Shown: positions 1-7,010, numbered from the stretch's first letter. The stretch: DNA of 13,742 bases from Ekhidna sp. (GCA_028821635.1 JAPPDO010000238.1:1-13742), one strand, 5' to 3'. Notes: generated from the sequence alone by a model not told the origin. Program-made: numbers and translations.

Positions 1-278
1 CGGGCAACACGTCCACGCAGACGCAGCAGGTGACGATTACGGAAGCCCCTCTCGGTGCGGCGGAGGCTGCGGCGGAGGTTGTCATCTTTCCCAACCCTTC
101 GGGACATTATATGGAGGTGCGCTCTCCAATCGGGGGCACATTCCAACTGCTAAGCCTCAGCGGCAAGCCGTTACTGGAAGGCACCACGAACACGAAGGTG
201 GACATCACCTCCCTGCGAGGCGGCTTGTACCTCGTGCAGTTGCCGGACGGGAGTTTGTTGAAGTTTGCGAGGGAGTAG
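1..278 (+). CDS. 3' end of a T9SS-secreted protein (C-terminal sorting domain), 5' end outside window
   Basis: The open frame enters from the left edge (first full codon at position 3) and stops at 276-278, so only the last ~91 residues are seen. A GTG at position 30 could be misread as a start, but the frame is open through it to the edge. The visible part is a short Thr/Gln-rich stretch, a linker beginning EAPLG, and then VIFPNPSG followed by a beta-rich tail (LSLSGKPLLEG, VDITSLRGGLYLVQL, LLKF). In the T9SS type A sorting domain family, the PNP motif, the central 'G' turn and the final GLY-V/L pattern mark the signal recognised at the outer membrane and usually cleaved. The protein is therefore probably exported to the cell surface or medium; its passenger function cannot be told. 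The tail differs at only 12 of 65 aligned residues from the gene at 13182-13742. It is visibly more GC-rich than the metabolic genes. Confidence 0.88.
   Translation, partial: GNTSTQTQQVTITEAPLGAAEAAAEVVIFPNPSGHYMEVRSPIGGTFQLLSLSGKPLLEGTTNTKVDITSLRGGLYLVQLPDGSLLKFARE
42..278 (+). repeat. Paralogous T9SS tail repeat, left copy
   Basis: From the EAPLG linker to the stop codon, this 237-base segment is homologous to 13415-13182 on the other strand. From VIFPNPSG to the end, 12 of 65 residues differ by eye, and several nucleotide stretches such as GGCGGC-TGTACCTCGTGCAG-type blocks are shared. The two copies are in inverted orientation. Confidence 0.75.
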
Positions 279-314
279 GGGGGAATTTAATATGTTTAGA
301 GCATTAGTTCAACT

Positions 315-345
315 GATTTTTTTTGACAGAAGCGTCAAAAAAATC
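315..345. terminator. A/T-rich hairpin downstream of the left T9SS gene
   Basis: A run of eight T followed by GAC (317-327) is complementary to GTC followed by seven A (334-343), with flanking GA and TC (315-316, 344-345) and a six-base loop AGAAGC. It begins 36 bases after the T9SS stop codon, in a convergent gap. It could end or protect the plus-strand transcript, although the T run lies inside the stem rather than after it, so it is not a textbook intrinsic terminator. Role inferred from position and folding only. Confidence 0.4.
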
Positions 346-358
346 GAATGAGCATTCG
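337..358 (-). terminator. Candidate second terminator behind the ferritin unit
   Basis: Read on the minus strand, CGAAT-GCTC-ATTCG (358 to 345) forms a five-pair stem with a four-base loop and is followed by A and seven T (344 to 337). This has the shape of an intrinsic terminator. It lies about 80 bases beyond the stronger terminator at 436-474 and could catch readthrough before the convergent T9SS gene. The short stem makes it weak. Confidence 0.4.
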
Positions 359-435
359 GATTACGTATCTTGCTTATGATCTTCTCAGAAAAATGATATG
401 AACGACTACAACTTCTTTTGCCTGAACGAAAAAAT

Positions 436-474
436 CAAAAAAAAACCGCCTCACTCAGAGAAATGAGACGGCTT
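436..474 (-). terminator. Intrinsic terminator of the ferritin unit
   Basis: On the minus strand CCGTCTCA (471-464) pairs with TGAGGCGG (453-446) across a ten-base loop, with one G-T wobble. Outer A-T pairs can extend the stem into the following run of nine or more T. It begins 33 bases after the ferritin stop codon, where a rho-independent terminator is expected. The plus strand has no comparable T run after the stem, so it acts mainly on minus-strand transcription. Confidence 0.85.
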
Positions 475-506
475 ATTTAACTGTTTACTCAACAACAAAA
501 TTAACT

Positions 507-1037
507 TCATCCGTCATACTTAATATCAAGGATTCTTTCTTCAAACATTCCGAGTGCAATTTTGTCCTCGCCAAGCACATCAAATAGTTCAAGTGCTCTT
601 CTTGCTACATACTCCTCTTCAATCTGCTCTTGAACAAACCACTTCATGAATTCCTCTGTAGCCACATCATTACACCTTCGTGTCTCTCCAACTATTTCAT
701 GAATGGAATCAGAAACGGCAATTTCATGCTCTAGTGCTTTTTCAAATACTTCTCGCAACGTGCCGAACTCATGCTGAGTATCTCCAATTGACGGAGAGAT
801 TGCCTCGCACTCCATGTCACACAAATAGTGAAACAACTTCAGTTGATGATTACGCTCTTCATCTGATTGCTTGAAGAAGAACTCGGCACTGTTATCATAT
901 CCTCTCACGTCACACCAAGCGGCCATTGCAAGGTAAGCGGCGGAGGAGTGTGCCTCTGTCTTAATTTGCTTGTTGAGTATATCAACAATCTCTTCTTTTA
1001 ATACGTGATGTCTTCTTAATATGTCTTTCATTGTCAT
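507..1037 (-). CDS. ftnA: Non-haem ferritin
   Basis: Iron-storage ferritin of 176 residues. The family assembles 24-subunit cytoplasmic shells that oxidise Fe(II) at a diiron centre and store it as a ferric mineral. Four-helix-bundle motifs are clear: TEAHSSAAYLAMAAW (27-41), SDEERNH (58-64), ALEHEIAVS (101-109) and WFVQEQIEEE (133-142). By alignment with E. coli FtnA the ferroxidase residues are E28, E61, H64, E105 and Q138, and the third-site residues E60, E137, E140 and E141 are also present, so the centre looks intact. There is no Met ligand or heme-site signature of bacterioferritin. The N terminus is about 11 residues longer than in FtnA; M3 is an alternative start. It is the last gene of a three-gene minus-strand unit, 30 bases after the preceding stop, and ends before the 436-474 terminator. 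Expression is probably driven from the promoter at 1586-1616. Confidence 0.93.
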   Translation of the reverse strand: MTMKDILRRHHVLKEEIVDILNKQIKTEAHSSAAYLAMAAWCDVRGYDNSAEFFFKQSDEERNHQLKLFHYLCDMECEAISPSIGDTQHEFGTLREVFEKALEHEIAVSDSIHEIVGETRRCNDVATEEFMKWFVQEQIEEEYVARRALELFDVLGEDKIALGMFEERILDIKYDG

Positions 1038-1067
1038 GTACTTTTAGATTAAAAACCAACAGAATAC

Positions 1068-1403
1068 TCAAAAGTTAAATACACTTTTACGAAGTATTCT
1101 TTTTATCGAACTATTGAGTGCTAATATATTGAATGTCCCATTTAGAAGCTCTCTAAATTCCAGTATCTCCTTCAGTGAAAGGACTAAAAACCGGTCGCAA
1201 CTGGGGAGGTGAATGATCTCTATATCCGGTGCTGAACTTTCCAGCAGTTCCGTCAGGTTGAGTGCCATGATCTTTTTTCTGAATGTAATAAGGTCACAAA
1301 GTTTGAAGGCAAACTCTTCTCTTTCAAACGTCAAAAGAAATGAACCTGTTAACTCACACTGCTTAATGGACGCATGTTTTGTTTCAAATACTTCTTCTTG
1401 CAT
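1068..1403 (-). CDS. Conserved-looking hypothetical protein upstream of ferritin
   Basis: A 111-residue protein I cannot assign with confidence. It has no signal peptide or membrane segment. The visible pattern is a beta-type N-terminal part (CELTGSFLLTFEREEFAFKLCDLITF, written here as its key pieces: C16, F22-L24, F31-L35, C36) followed by helices (KKIMALNLTELLESS, LKEILEFRELLNG). It has three Cys (16, 36, 69), not in a close-set motif. Its start codon lies inside the upstream 61-residue gene (20-base overlap), which suggests translational coupling, and ferritin follows after 30 bases. The opposite strand has an open frame (1213-1434), but the operon position and overlap favour this strand. 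It resembles small uncharacterised Bacteroidota proteins, but the family name is not certain. A role in iron storage or iron response is inferred from neighbours only. Confidence 0.72.
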   Translation of the reverse strand: MQEEVFETKHASIKQCELTGSFLLTFEREEFAFKLCDLITFRKKIMALNLTELLESSAPDIEIIHLPSCDRFLVLSLKEILEFRELLNGTFNILALNSSIKRILRKSVFNF

Positions 1404-1569
1404 GTTGACACATAGTATAAATCTTAGGACATGACTTACAGTATTTCCCCTTCTTCTTCATGTATTTTTCACAGCACTCCTCTTTCAACCTCTTCCTCTT
1501 TTTTGAAAGAGACTTTTTATAAAGTTTTGATGCGGGAAGCGGAGAGATACATTGCTCATATTTAGACAT
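1384..1569 (-). CDS. Small Cys- and Lys-rich protein, possible metal-binding
   Basis: A 61-residue, very basic protein and first gene of the ferritin unit. It has six Cys: C7, then C32-C33, C44, C47 and C54 in the pattern CC-x10-C-x2-C-x6-C, with H56 close behind. The core reads ECCEKYMKKKGKYCKSCP, a pattern I recall from small unannotated Bacteroidota proteins. The closely spaced Cys could hold zinc, iron or an Fe-S cluster. No signal peptide or membrane helix is seen. The ATG (1569-1567) lies inside a TTTAGA-N5-TCTAAA dyad and just behind a strong promoter, supporting it as a real gene despite its size. Bfd, the bacterioferritin-associated ferredoxin, is a tempting analogy because it is also small and Cys-rich beside an iron-storage gene, but its Cys pattern (C-x-C...C-x2-C) differs, so I do not call it Bfd. 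Confidence 0.75.
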   Translation of the reverse strand: MSKYEQCISPLPASKLYKKSLSKKRKRLKEECCEKYMKKKGKYCKSCPKIYTMCQHARRSI

Positions 1570-1577
1570 ATTCTAAA
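1561..1577. promoter_or_regulatory. Candidate operator copy 1, over the start codon
   Basis: A perfect dyad TTTAGA-CATAT-TCTAAA. It covers the ATG of the 61-residue gene and lies just downstream of the -7 box, so a bound protein would block transcription initiation or early elongation. The same half-site and spacing recur at 1622-1638. The form suits a dimeric metalloregulator such as Fur or a DtxR-family protein; which one is inference. Confidence 0.6.
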
Positions 1578-1585
1578 CAAAGGAA

Positions 1586-1616
1586 CAAATCTAATTCTCA
1601 AAATTGAAGTAAACAA
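1586..1616 (-). promoter_or_regulatory. Bacteroidota-type promoter of the ferritin unit
   Basis: On the minus strand, TTG (1616-1614), exactly 20 bases, then TAGATTTG (1593-1586). This matches the Bacteroidota primary sigma consensus (TTG/TTTG, 19-21 bases, TAnnTTTG) at every defined position. The start of transcription would fall near 1578-1582, giving a leader of only about 10 bases before the ATG at 1569. It sits between the two operator-like dyads. Confidence 0.75.
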
Positions 1617-1619
1617 GAT

Positions 1620-1640
1620 TATTTAGAATTATTTTAAATA
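1620..1640. promoter_or_regulatory. Candidate operator copy 2, abutting the -33 box
   Basis: A 21-base dyad whose arms mismatch at only one pair besides the central base. Its core, TTTAGA-ATTAT-TTTAAA (1622-1638), is the same motif as at 1561-1577 with one changed base, and TA/TA extend both ends. It ends three bases upstream of the TTG -33 element (1614-1616), a position from which a regulator could activate, repress or loop with the downstream copy. Confidence 0.6.
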
Positions 1641-1722
1641 GTTTTATTAATCACTCTCAACTTCAACTTTAACGAACTCTATGGAGTGCTTTACTCCTCA
1701 ACTGTGGTTAGAAACTTTGGAA

Positions 1723-1752
1723 TAAAAATTGATCATCCATCTACCTGATGGA
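1723..1752 (-). terminator. Weak candidate terminator behind ilvC
   Basis: On the minus strand TCCATC-AGGTA-GATGGA (1752-1736) forms a six-pair stem, followed five bases later by ATTTTTATT. It lies about 40 bases beyond the ilvC stop and upstream of the ferritin-unit promoter, where the long leu-ilv transcript should end. The gap between stem and T run makes this tentative. Other than this and a small GGAGT/ACTCC hairpin at 1683-1697, the 1641-1792 stretch shows nothing. Confidence 0.4.
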
Positions 1753-1792
1753 GGCAACTACTTTTTTTGCATTGTTGAGTGATGTATTTTGC

Positions 1793-2854
1793 TTAATCAT
1801 TTTTAAGTCGCTTGCTTCCGGGACGGAGTTTTCTGACGGCCGCTCCGGTTTTCCACATCTCAGAATCACTTAACTCTTTGAGTTCTTCTTCAAGAACTGT
1901 CCGGTAGTCTGACTTCTTATTTGCCTCAATCGTGATGCGTGCTTCATTACCTGTCACAACACTTTCATATAGGTCTTCAAATACCGGAGCTACGGCATCT
2001 CTAAACTTCTTCCACCAGTCCAGGGCCCCTCTTTGTGCAGTTGTGGAACAGTTAGCATACATCCAATCCATGCCATTTTCAGCGATCAGCGGGTACAGCG
2101 ATTGTGTTGCCTCTTCAACCGTCTCATTGAATGCCTCGGAGGGAGAGTGACCTTTCTTTCTCAGCAAATCATACTGTGCAGCAAAAAGTCCCTGAATCGC
2201 ACCCATCAAACTTCCCCGTTCACCTGTTAAGTCACTATGCACTTCTTTTTTGAAATCCGTTTCAAACAAGTATCCGGAGCCAATGCCGATACCTAGCGCA
2301 ATCACACGTTCCCTGGCTTTGCCTGTTGCATCCTGATGCACGGCGAAGGACGAGTTCAATCCTTTGCCTGCCACAAACAGCCTTCTTAAAGATGTGCCCG
2401 ATCCCTTTGGTGCTACTAGGATGACATCAACAGCTGCGGGAGGCTTAATTCCGGTTTGATGATTATACGTTACCCCAAATCCGTGCGAAAAGTAAAGTGC
2501 TTTTCCGGGCGTTAAGTACTTTTCCACGACTGGCCACTGAGCAATCTGTCCTGCATCAGAGAGGAGGTATTGAATGACAGTTCCTTTTTCGCAAGCATCT
2601 TCTATCTCAAAGAGGTCTTTTCCTTTTGTAAAACCATCTGCGACTGCTTTATCCCAAGAATGGCCTCCCTTTCGTTGGCCAACGATCACATTGAAGCCAT
2701 TGTCTTTGAGGTTTAATGCTTGCCCAGGACCTTGAACACCATAGCCTATCACTGCAATAGTTTCGTCTTTCATAATCTCTCGAGCCTTATCAAGCGGGAA
2801 TTCCTCCCTAGTTACTACTTCTTCCAGGGTTCCGCCAAAATCTATTTTTGCCAT
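1793..2854 (-). CDS. ilvC: Ketol-acid reductoisomerase
   Basis: Second step of valine/isoleucine synthesis: Mg2+-dependent alkyl migration and NADPH reduction of 2-acetolactate or 2-aceto-2-hydroxybutyrate. The 353-residue protein has an N-terminal Rossmann domain with GYGVQG (37-42), the nucleotide-specificity loop GQRKGGHSWDKA (59-70; R61, K62 and S66 suit NADPH), and H124 in SHGFG. The C-terminal knotted domain has D208 and E212 in SDLTGERG for metal binding, E244/E248 around NETVEEATQSLYPL, and S270 in CST. The length is close to the short class I enzymes, but the loop is longer than in many of them, as is usual in Bacteroidota homologues. It is the last gene of the leu-ilv run, 21 bases after ilvN. 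The start ATG is followed directly by conserved sequence. Confidence 0.96.
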   Translation of the reverse strand: MAKIDFGGTLEEVVTREEFPLDKAREIMKDETIAVIGYGVQGPGQALNLKDNGFNVIVGQRKGGHSWDKAVADGFTKGKDLFEIEDACEKGTVIQYLLSDAGQIAQWPVVEKYLTPGKALYFSHGFGVTYNHQTGIKPPAAVDVILVAPKGSGTSLRRLFVAGKGLNSSFAVHQDATGKARERVIALGIGIGSGYLFETDFKKEVHSDLTGERGSLMGAIQGLFAAQYDLLRKKGHSPSEAFNETVEEATQSLYPLIAENGMDWMYANCSTTAQRGALDWWKKFRDAVAPVFEDLYESVVTGNEARITIEANKKSDYRTVLEEELKELSDSEMWKTGAAVRKLRPGSKRLKND

Positions 2855-2875
2855 TTTGATTGATTAATTTTTGAT

Positions 2876-3433
2876 TTAAAATTCTTTAATGCTTAAGGTG
2901 TTAGAAGTCGAGGTTTCCAGTTCATGAATGAACGCTTCCGTTCTTCGCTTTGATTTTGATAATGCGATGCGACCAGACCTAACAAATTCCATCAGGTCAA
3001 AAGGCTGAAATGCATTATACAATTCATGTGTTTCTTGTTTTGTTCCGGTCTTTTCGATTACCACCTGATCTTCTTCGGTAGCCATCACTTTAGCTCCGTG
3101 ATTTCTGATGAGTTGTTCCAATTCGTTATTATTTTTATACGTATCAATAGAGAATTTGTACAAAGCAATTTCCCGGTAGTAAATTTCATCTTCTTCATAG
3201 TAAAATGATCCTAACACCTCCACCACTCTCCGAATTTGCTTTATAATTTTTTCTACCTCTTCAGGGGTAAGAGAAACCACGAGTGTGTATCGGCTCACGC
3301 CGGCAACTTCCGTTGTAGAGACATTTAGGCTTGCTATATTAATCTTTCTTCGGTTAAAGATAATAGTGATCTTATTGAGAAGCCCCGGCTTGTCTTCTGT
3401 AAGGATTGATATGGTGTATTCTTTTTGTTTCAT
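2876..3433 (-). CDS. ilvN: Acetolactate synthase small (regulatory) subunit
   Basis: Regulatory subunit that activates the catalytic IlvB and gives valine feedback inhibition in the known family. The 185-residue protein has an N-terminal ACT domain (about 5-80) with TEDKPGLLNKI and KINIASL; G17 and N32 correspond to E. coli IlvH G14 and N29, residues needed for valine sensitivity. It is followed by the ALS small-subunit C-terminal domain (about 86-160), then a short Ser/Thr-rich tail ending near the stop. The start codon follows the ilvB stop with no base between them (TAA then ATG), so the two subunits should be translated together. As LeuA here lacks its regulatory domain, this protein is the main visible allosteric control point of the locus. 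Confidence 0.95.
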   Translation of the reverse strand: MKQKEYTISILTEDKPGLLNKITIIFNRRKINIASLNVSTTEVAGVSRYTLVVSLTPEEVEKIIKQIRRVVEVLGSFYYEEDEIYYREIALYKFSIDTYKNNNELEQLIRNHGAKVMATEEDQVVIEKTGTKQETHELYNAFQPFDLMEFVRSGRIALSKSKRRTEAFIHELETSTSNTLSIKEF

Positions 3434-5167
3434 TTATTCTAACCTGATTTTAGAAACACAACTCCCTGATGGCACCATTGGGAATACATTTTCTTCTTTT
3501 TCTACAATAACTTCTAATAAACATGGTCCTTCAGTACCTAGCCATGACTTAAACGCATCTTCCAGTTTTGAGCGATCACTGACTTGGAGAGCCGGTATGT
3601 TGTAACTTTCTGTCAGTTTAATGAAGTCAGGATTCTGCATCTCAGTGAAAGAATATCTGCGATCAAAGAAAAGTTGCTGCCACTGCCGTACCATTCCCAA
3701 AAATTCATTGTTTAATATTAAGATTTTAACTCCCACATTGTATTGCATGATCAAACCTAATTCCTGCAAAGTCATTTGGAATCCTCCATCTCCGACGATC
3801 CCTATGACCTGACGTTCCGGCGCACCAATTTTAGCACCGATAGCGGCGGGCAAACAGAATCCCATCGTCCCAAGTCCACCTGAGGTGATGTGGCTTTTAG
3901 GCTCATCAAACTTATAATATCTGCTTGCCATCATTTGATGTTGACCAACGTCCGTAACTATTAGAGATTTTCCTTTGGTAAACACTGACAACTTGTGCAC
4001 TACCTCAGCCATTGTAATTTGTGCACCCTCAGGGTCGATTGATTTTTTGATGGTTTTTTCCATCTCAATACGGTCACATTCGTGAAACTCTTCTACCCAA
4101 CCTTCATGCGAATTTTGATTTACCAGCTGCGTCAATGCTTGCAGGGCTTGTTTGGCATCTCCATTAATTGCCACATCAACTTTAATATTTTTATTGATCT
4201 CAGCAAGGTCTAACTCAATGTGGATTACCTTAGCTTGGGCAGCGTAGGTATTTACATCTCCTGTTACCCTGTCGTCAAAGCGCATTCCTATGGCAATGAG
4301 CACATCACATTCATTGGTTTTTACATTCGGCCCATAGTTACCGTGCATTCCAGTGTAGCCAACATATAGCGGATGCTTGGTTGAGAATGCGGAGAGTCCG
4401 AGTAAGGTAGAGGCCGCCGGTATTCCAGTCTTTTCGATCAGGTTTTTTAATTCCTCTTCCGCTCCCGATAGCGTTACCCCTTGCCCAAACAGGATGTAAG
4501 GCTTTTTGGCCTTATTGATAAGTTTCGCTGCCGCACGCAGTGATTCCTCTTTTATTTCAGGATAAGGATGGTAACTTCTTACTCTATGGCACCGTGTATA
4601 GGAAAAGTCTAATTCTTCTTGTTGTGCATTTTTTGTAATATCGATCAAAGCGGGTCCTGGCCTGCCGGACTTAGCGATGTAAAATGCCTGCGCTATGGCC
4701 TTCGGGATCTCTTCTGCGCTGGTTACCTGAAAATTCCATTTAGTAACAGGCATGGAGATGCCGATAACATCCGTTTCCTGAAACGCATCGCTCCCCAACA
4801 GATGACTTGCCACTTGACCGGTGATACACACCAAAGGGGTCGAGTCAATCATTGCGTCAGCGATTCCTGTTATCAGATTCGTAGCTCCCGGACCAGAGGT
4901 AGCAAAACATACCCCTACCCTTCCGGATGCTCTAGCATAGCCTTGAGCAGCATGGATGGCACCCTGTTCGTGCCTAGATAAAATATGGTTGATTTTATCT
5001 GCATAGCCATACAATGAATCATAAACGGGCATAATTGCACCTCCCGGATATCCAAAAATAGTATCAATGCCCTCTTCCACTAGGCACTTTAGCACTGCCT
5101 CAGCACCAGTAATCATCTCTGTTTCGTTTACTTCTTTCTCTTCTAACTCAAGTGTGGATGTGTTCAT
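3434..5167 (-). CDS. ilvB: Acetolactate synthase large (catalytic) subunit
   Basis: Thiamine-diphosphate enzyme that condenses two pyruvates to 2-acetolactate, or pyruvate with 2-oxobutyrate. The 577-residue protein shows all three domains: the N-terminal PYR domain with FGYPGGAIMP (38-47) and catalytic E67 in RHEQGA; the central FAD-binding domain with GMRFDDRVTG (294-303); and the C-terminal PP domain with DVGQHQM (406-412), the ThDP motif starting GDG (459-461) and ending NN (486-487), and MVRQWQQLFF (492-501). These features, including RQWQ, separate it from catabolic AlsS-type enzymes, and the directly following ilvN confirms the anabolic role. It begins 15 bases after ilvD. The first ~17 residues are an acidic, poorly conserved extension, so a slightly later start is possible. 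Confidence 0.96.
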   Translation of the reverse strand: MNTSTLELEEKEVNETEMITGAEAVLKCLVEEGIDTIFGYPGGAIMPVYDSLYGYADKINHILSRHEQGAIHAAQGYARASGRVGVCFATSGPGATNLITGIADAMIDSTPLVCITGQVASHLLGSDAFQETDVIGISMPVTKWNFQVTSAEEIPKAIAQAFYIAKSGRPGPALIDITKNAQQEELDFSYTRCHRVRSYHPYPEIKEESLRAAAKLINKAKKPYILFGQGVTLSGAEEELKNLIEKTGIPAASTLLGLSAFSTKHPLYVGYTGMHGNYGPNVKTNECDVLIAIGMRFDDRVTGDVNTYAAQAKVIHIELDLAEINKNIKVDVAINGDAKQALQALTQLVNQNSHEGWVEEFHECDRIEMEKTIKKSIDPEGAQITMAEVVHKLSVFTKGKSLIVTDVGQHQMMASRYYKFDEPKSHITSGGLGTMGFCLPAAIGAKIGAPERQVIGIVGDGGFQMTLQELGLIMQYNVGVKILILNNEFLGMVRQWQQLFFDRRYSFTEMQNPDFIKLTESYNIPALQVSDRSKLEDAFKSWLGTEGPCLLEVIVEKEENVFPMVPSGSCVSKIRLE

Positions 5168-5182
5168 AGCTATGTGTTTTAT

Positions 5183-6853
5183 TTATTCATCAGTTACACA
5201 ACCCTCTGAGGCTGTGGCAACCGAATTGATATATTTTTTTAATACGCCTTTATTGAACTTATATGCTGGCTTTTTCCATCTTCTTTTGCGATCTTCTATC
5301 TCTGCATCCGATAATTTGACGCTAAGCGTATTGTTTTTCGCATTAATGGCAATAATGTCCCCATCTTCAATAATAGCCAATGGCCCTCCTTCCTGTGCCT
5401 CAGGAGTAATATGTCCTACCACAAAGCCATGAGAGCCTCCCGAGAACCTTCCATCGGTGATCAATGCTACATCTTTCCCCAAGCCTGCTCCTACTACTGC
5501 CGCCGTGGGCTTGAGCATCTCCGGCATTCCCGGTGCTCCTTTTGGGCCGGAATATCTAATAACGATAACTTCACCGTGCTGTACATCTTTGCCAATGCCT
5601 TCTACAGCTTCAAATTCATCATCATAGCATCGGGCGGGGCCTTGAAAATATTCGCCTTCTTTTCCGGTGATTTTCGCTACTGCACCCTCCGGTGCTAGGT
5701 TGCCTTTCAAAATCTGTAAATGACCCGTCTGCTTAATTGGGTTTGAAAAATCGTAGATGATCGTTTGGTATTCTTTTAACTCCCTATATTTTTCGAGATT
5801 TTCTGCTAAGGTTTTTCCTGTCACAGTAAGGCAGTCCCCGTGTAAGTACCCTTCTTTGAGCATTAGTTTCATTACTCCGGGAATCCCGCCAACATGATGA
5901 AGGTCTTCCATAAGGTATTCACCGCTGGGTTTAAGGTCTGCAAGGAGGGGGGTATTATCAGATATTTGCTGAAAGTCATCAAGACCTAGAGGGATGTTCA
6001 CAGATTTGGCGATAGCGATCATGTGTAGGACGGCATTTGTGGAACCTCCCAGAATCATAATTAACCTAAGCGCATTATCGAACGCCTCTTTGGTCATAAT
6101 GTCTGACGGTCGAATGTCCTCTTTTAACAGTTGTTTTATGGCGATCCCTACCTGATGAGTTTCTTTTCTTTTATCCTCGCTCTCCGCAGGGCTGGAAGCG
6201 GAGGTGGGTAAACTCATTCCTAATGCTTCAATGGCGGACGACATCGTGTTGGCAGTGTACATCCCGCCGCAAGCTCCGGGACCCGGAATTGCATTTTTGA
6301 TGATTCCATGGTAATCTTCATCAGAAATGTTGTTTCCCAGTTTTTGCCCATACGCCTCAAAAGCGGAGACGATGTTGAGGTCTTTCCCTTTCCATTTTCC
6401 AGGCTTTACGGTACCGCCGTATACCATTAGTCCCGGTCTGTTGAGCCGGCCTAAGGCCATTACTGAGCCTGGCATGTTTTTATCACACCCTACGACGGGG
6501 ATGACCGCATCATAAAACTGAGCACTTGCTACTGTCTCAATGGAATCGGCAATGATGTCTCTTGAAGCAAGGGAATACTTCATCCCGACCGTGCCATTGG
6601 ACATCCCGTCGCTTACTCCGATGGTATGAAAAATAAGACCTAATAAGTCAGCTTCTTTTACACTTTTCTTTACTTGGTGCGCAAGAATATTTAAGTGCAT
6701 GTTGCAAGGGTTTCCTTCAAAGCCAGTGCTTACAATGCCTACTTGTCCCTTTTTTAAGTCATCTTCAGACAAGCCTAAGGCATAAAACTGAGCCTGGGAA
6801 CCTGGCTGGGAGGAATCTTGCGTGATGGTTTTGCTGTATTTATTTAGTTCCAT
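5183..6853 (-). CDS. ilvD: Dihydroxy-acid dehydratase
   Basis: Third shared step of valine/isoleucine synthesis, removing water from 2,3-dihydroxy-isovalerate (or -3-methylvalerate) to give the 2-oxo acid. The 556-residue protein, normal length for the family, carries three Cys in the positions that hold the [2Fe-2S] cluster: C50 (GFEGNPCN), C123 (GCDKNMPG) and C195 ([14 protein letters not shown]). SDGMSNG (81-87) and the active-site stretch [12 protein letters not shown] (465-476) are intact. Leading MELNKYSK is a normal start and no earlier ATG fits. A 157-base gap separates it from leuB upstream, the only real gap in the locus, so it may have its own promoter or control element. No clear TAnnTTTG box was found there. 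Confidence 0.96.
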   Translation of the reverse strand: MELNKYSKTITQDSSQPGSQAQFYALGLSEDDLKKGQVGIVSTGFEGNPCNMHLNILAHQVKKSVKEADLLGLIFHTIGVSDGMSNGTVGMKYSLASRDIIADSIETVASAQFYDAVIPVVGCDKNMPGSVMALGRLNRPGLMVYGGTVKPGKWKGKDLNIVSAFEAYGQKLGNNISDEDYHGIIKNAIPGPGACGGMYTANTMSSAIEALGMSLPTSASSPAESEDKRKETHQVGIAIKQLLKEDIRPSDIMTKEAFDNALRLIMILGGSTNAVLHMIAIAKSVNIPLGLDDFQQISDNTPLLADLKPSGEYLMEDLHHVGGIPGVMKLMLKEGYLHGDCLTVTGKTLAENLEKYRELKEYQTIIYDFSNPIKQTGHLQILKGNLAPEGAVAKITGKEGEYFQGPARCYDDEFEAVEGIGKDVQHGEVIVIRYSGPKGAPGMPEMLKPTAAVVGAGLGKDVALITDGRFSGGSHGFVVGHITPEAQEGGPLAIIEDGDIIAINAKNNTLSVKLSDAEIEDRKRRWKKPAYKFNKGVLKKYINSVATASEGCVTDE

Positions 6854-6875
6854 TTTTCAGTTGCGGCGTAGAGAA

Positions 6876-6893
6876 CCCTTCTTTGCTGAAGAG
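6876..6893 (-). other. Small hairpin in the ilvD leader
   Basis: On the minus strand CTCTTC-AGCAAA-GAAGGG can pair over six positions with one G-T wobble, 23 bases before the ilvD start codon. It has no T run, so it is not a terminator. A minor leader structure at most. Confidence 0.25.
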
Positions 6894-6934
6894 GCCCTCA
6901 TTTATTTTTGATAATATGCTACTTTCAACTCATT

Positions 6935-6950
6935 TCACTAATTATAGTGA
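6935..6950. promoter_or_regulatory. Dyad in the leuB-ilvD gap
   Basis: A perfect inverted repeat TCACTA-ATTA-TAGTGA, 82 bases before the ilvD start and inside the only long gap of the leu-ilv run. It has the size of a repressor or activator site for a dimeric protein, for example an Lrp-type or LacI-type regulator, but no regulator gene is nearby. The rest of the 157-base gap is A/T-rich without a convincing Bacteroidota -7 box or a terminator. Confidence 0.45.
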
Positions 6951-7010
6951 CATTAAATCTGAAGATACTGATGATAACTTTTGCCAGACAAGGATTTTTT
7001 ATTGTTTTTC

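Noticed and set aside
1213..1434. 73-residue plus-strand frame opposite the 111-residue gene
   Set aside because: The minus-strand frames overlap in operon fashion behind a strong promoter; the plus frame has no such context.
1384..1569. Bfd (bacterioferritin-associated ferredoxin)
   Set aside because: The Cys spacing does not match C-x-C...C-x2-C of the BFD-like [2Fe-2S] domain, and the neighbour is a non-haem ferritin.
3433..3434. Possible ilvB-ilvN fusion
   Set aside because: The reading frames are separated by a clean TAA followed directly by ATG; they are adjacent genes, not a fusion.
4619..4981. 120-residue open frame on the plus strand inside ilvB
   Set aside because: It lies wholly antisense to a well-conserved catalytic gene, has no recognisable domain and no promoter; it is a shadow frame.
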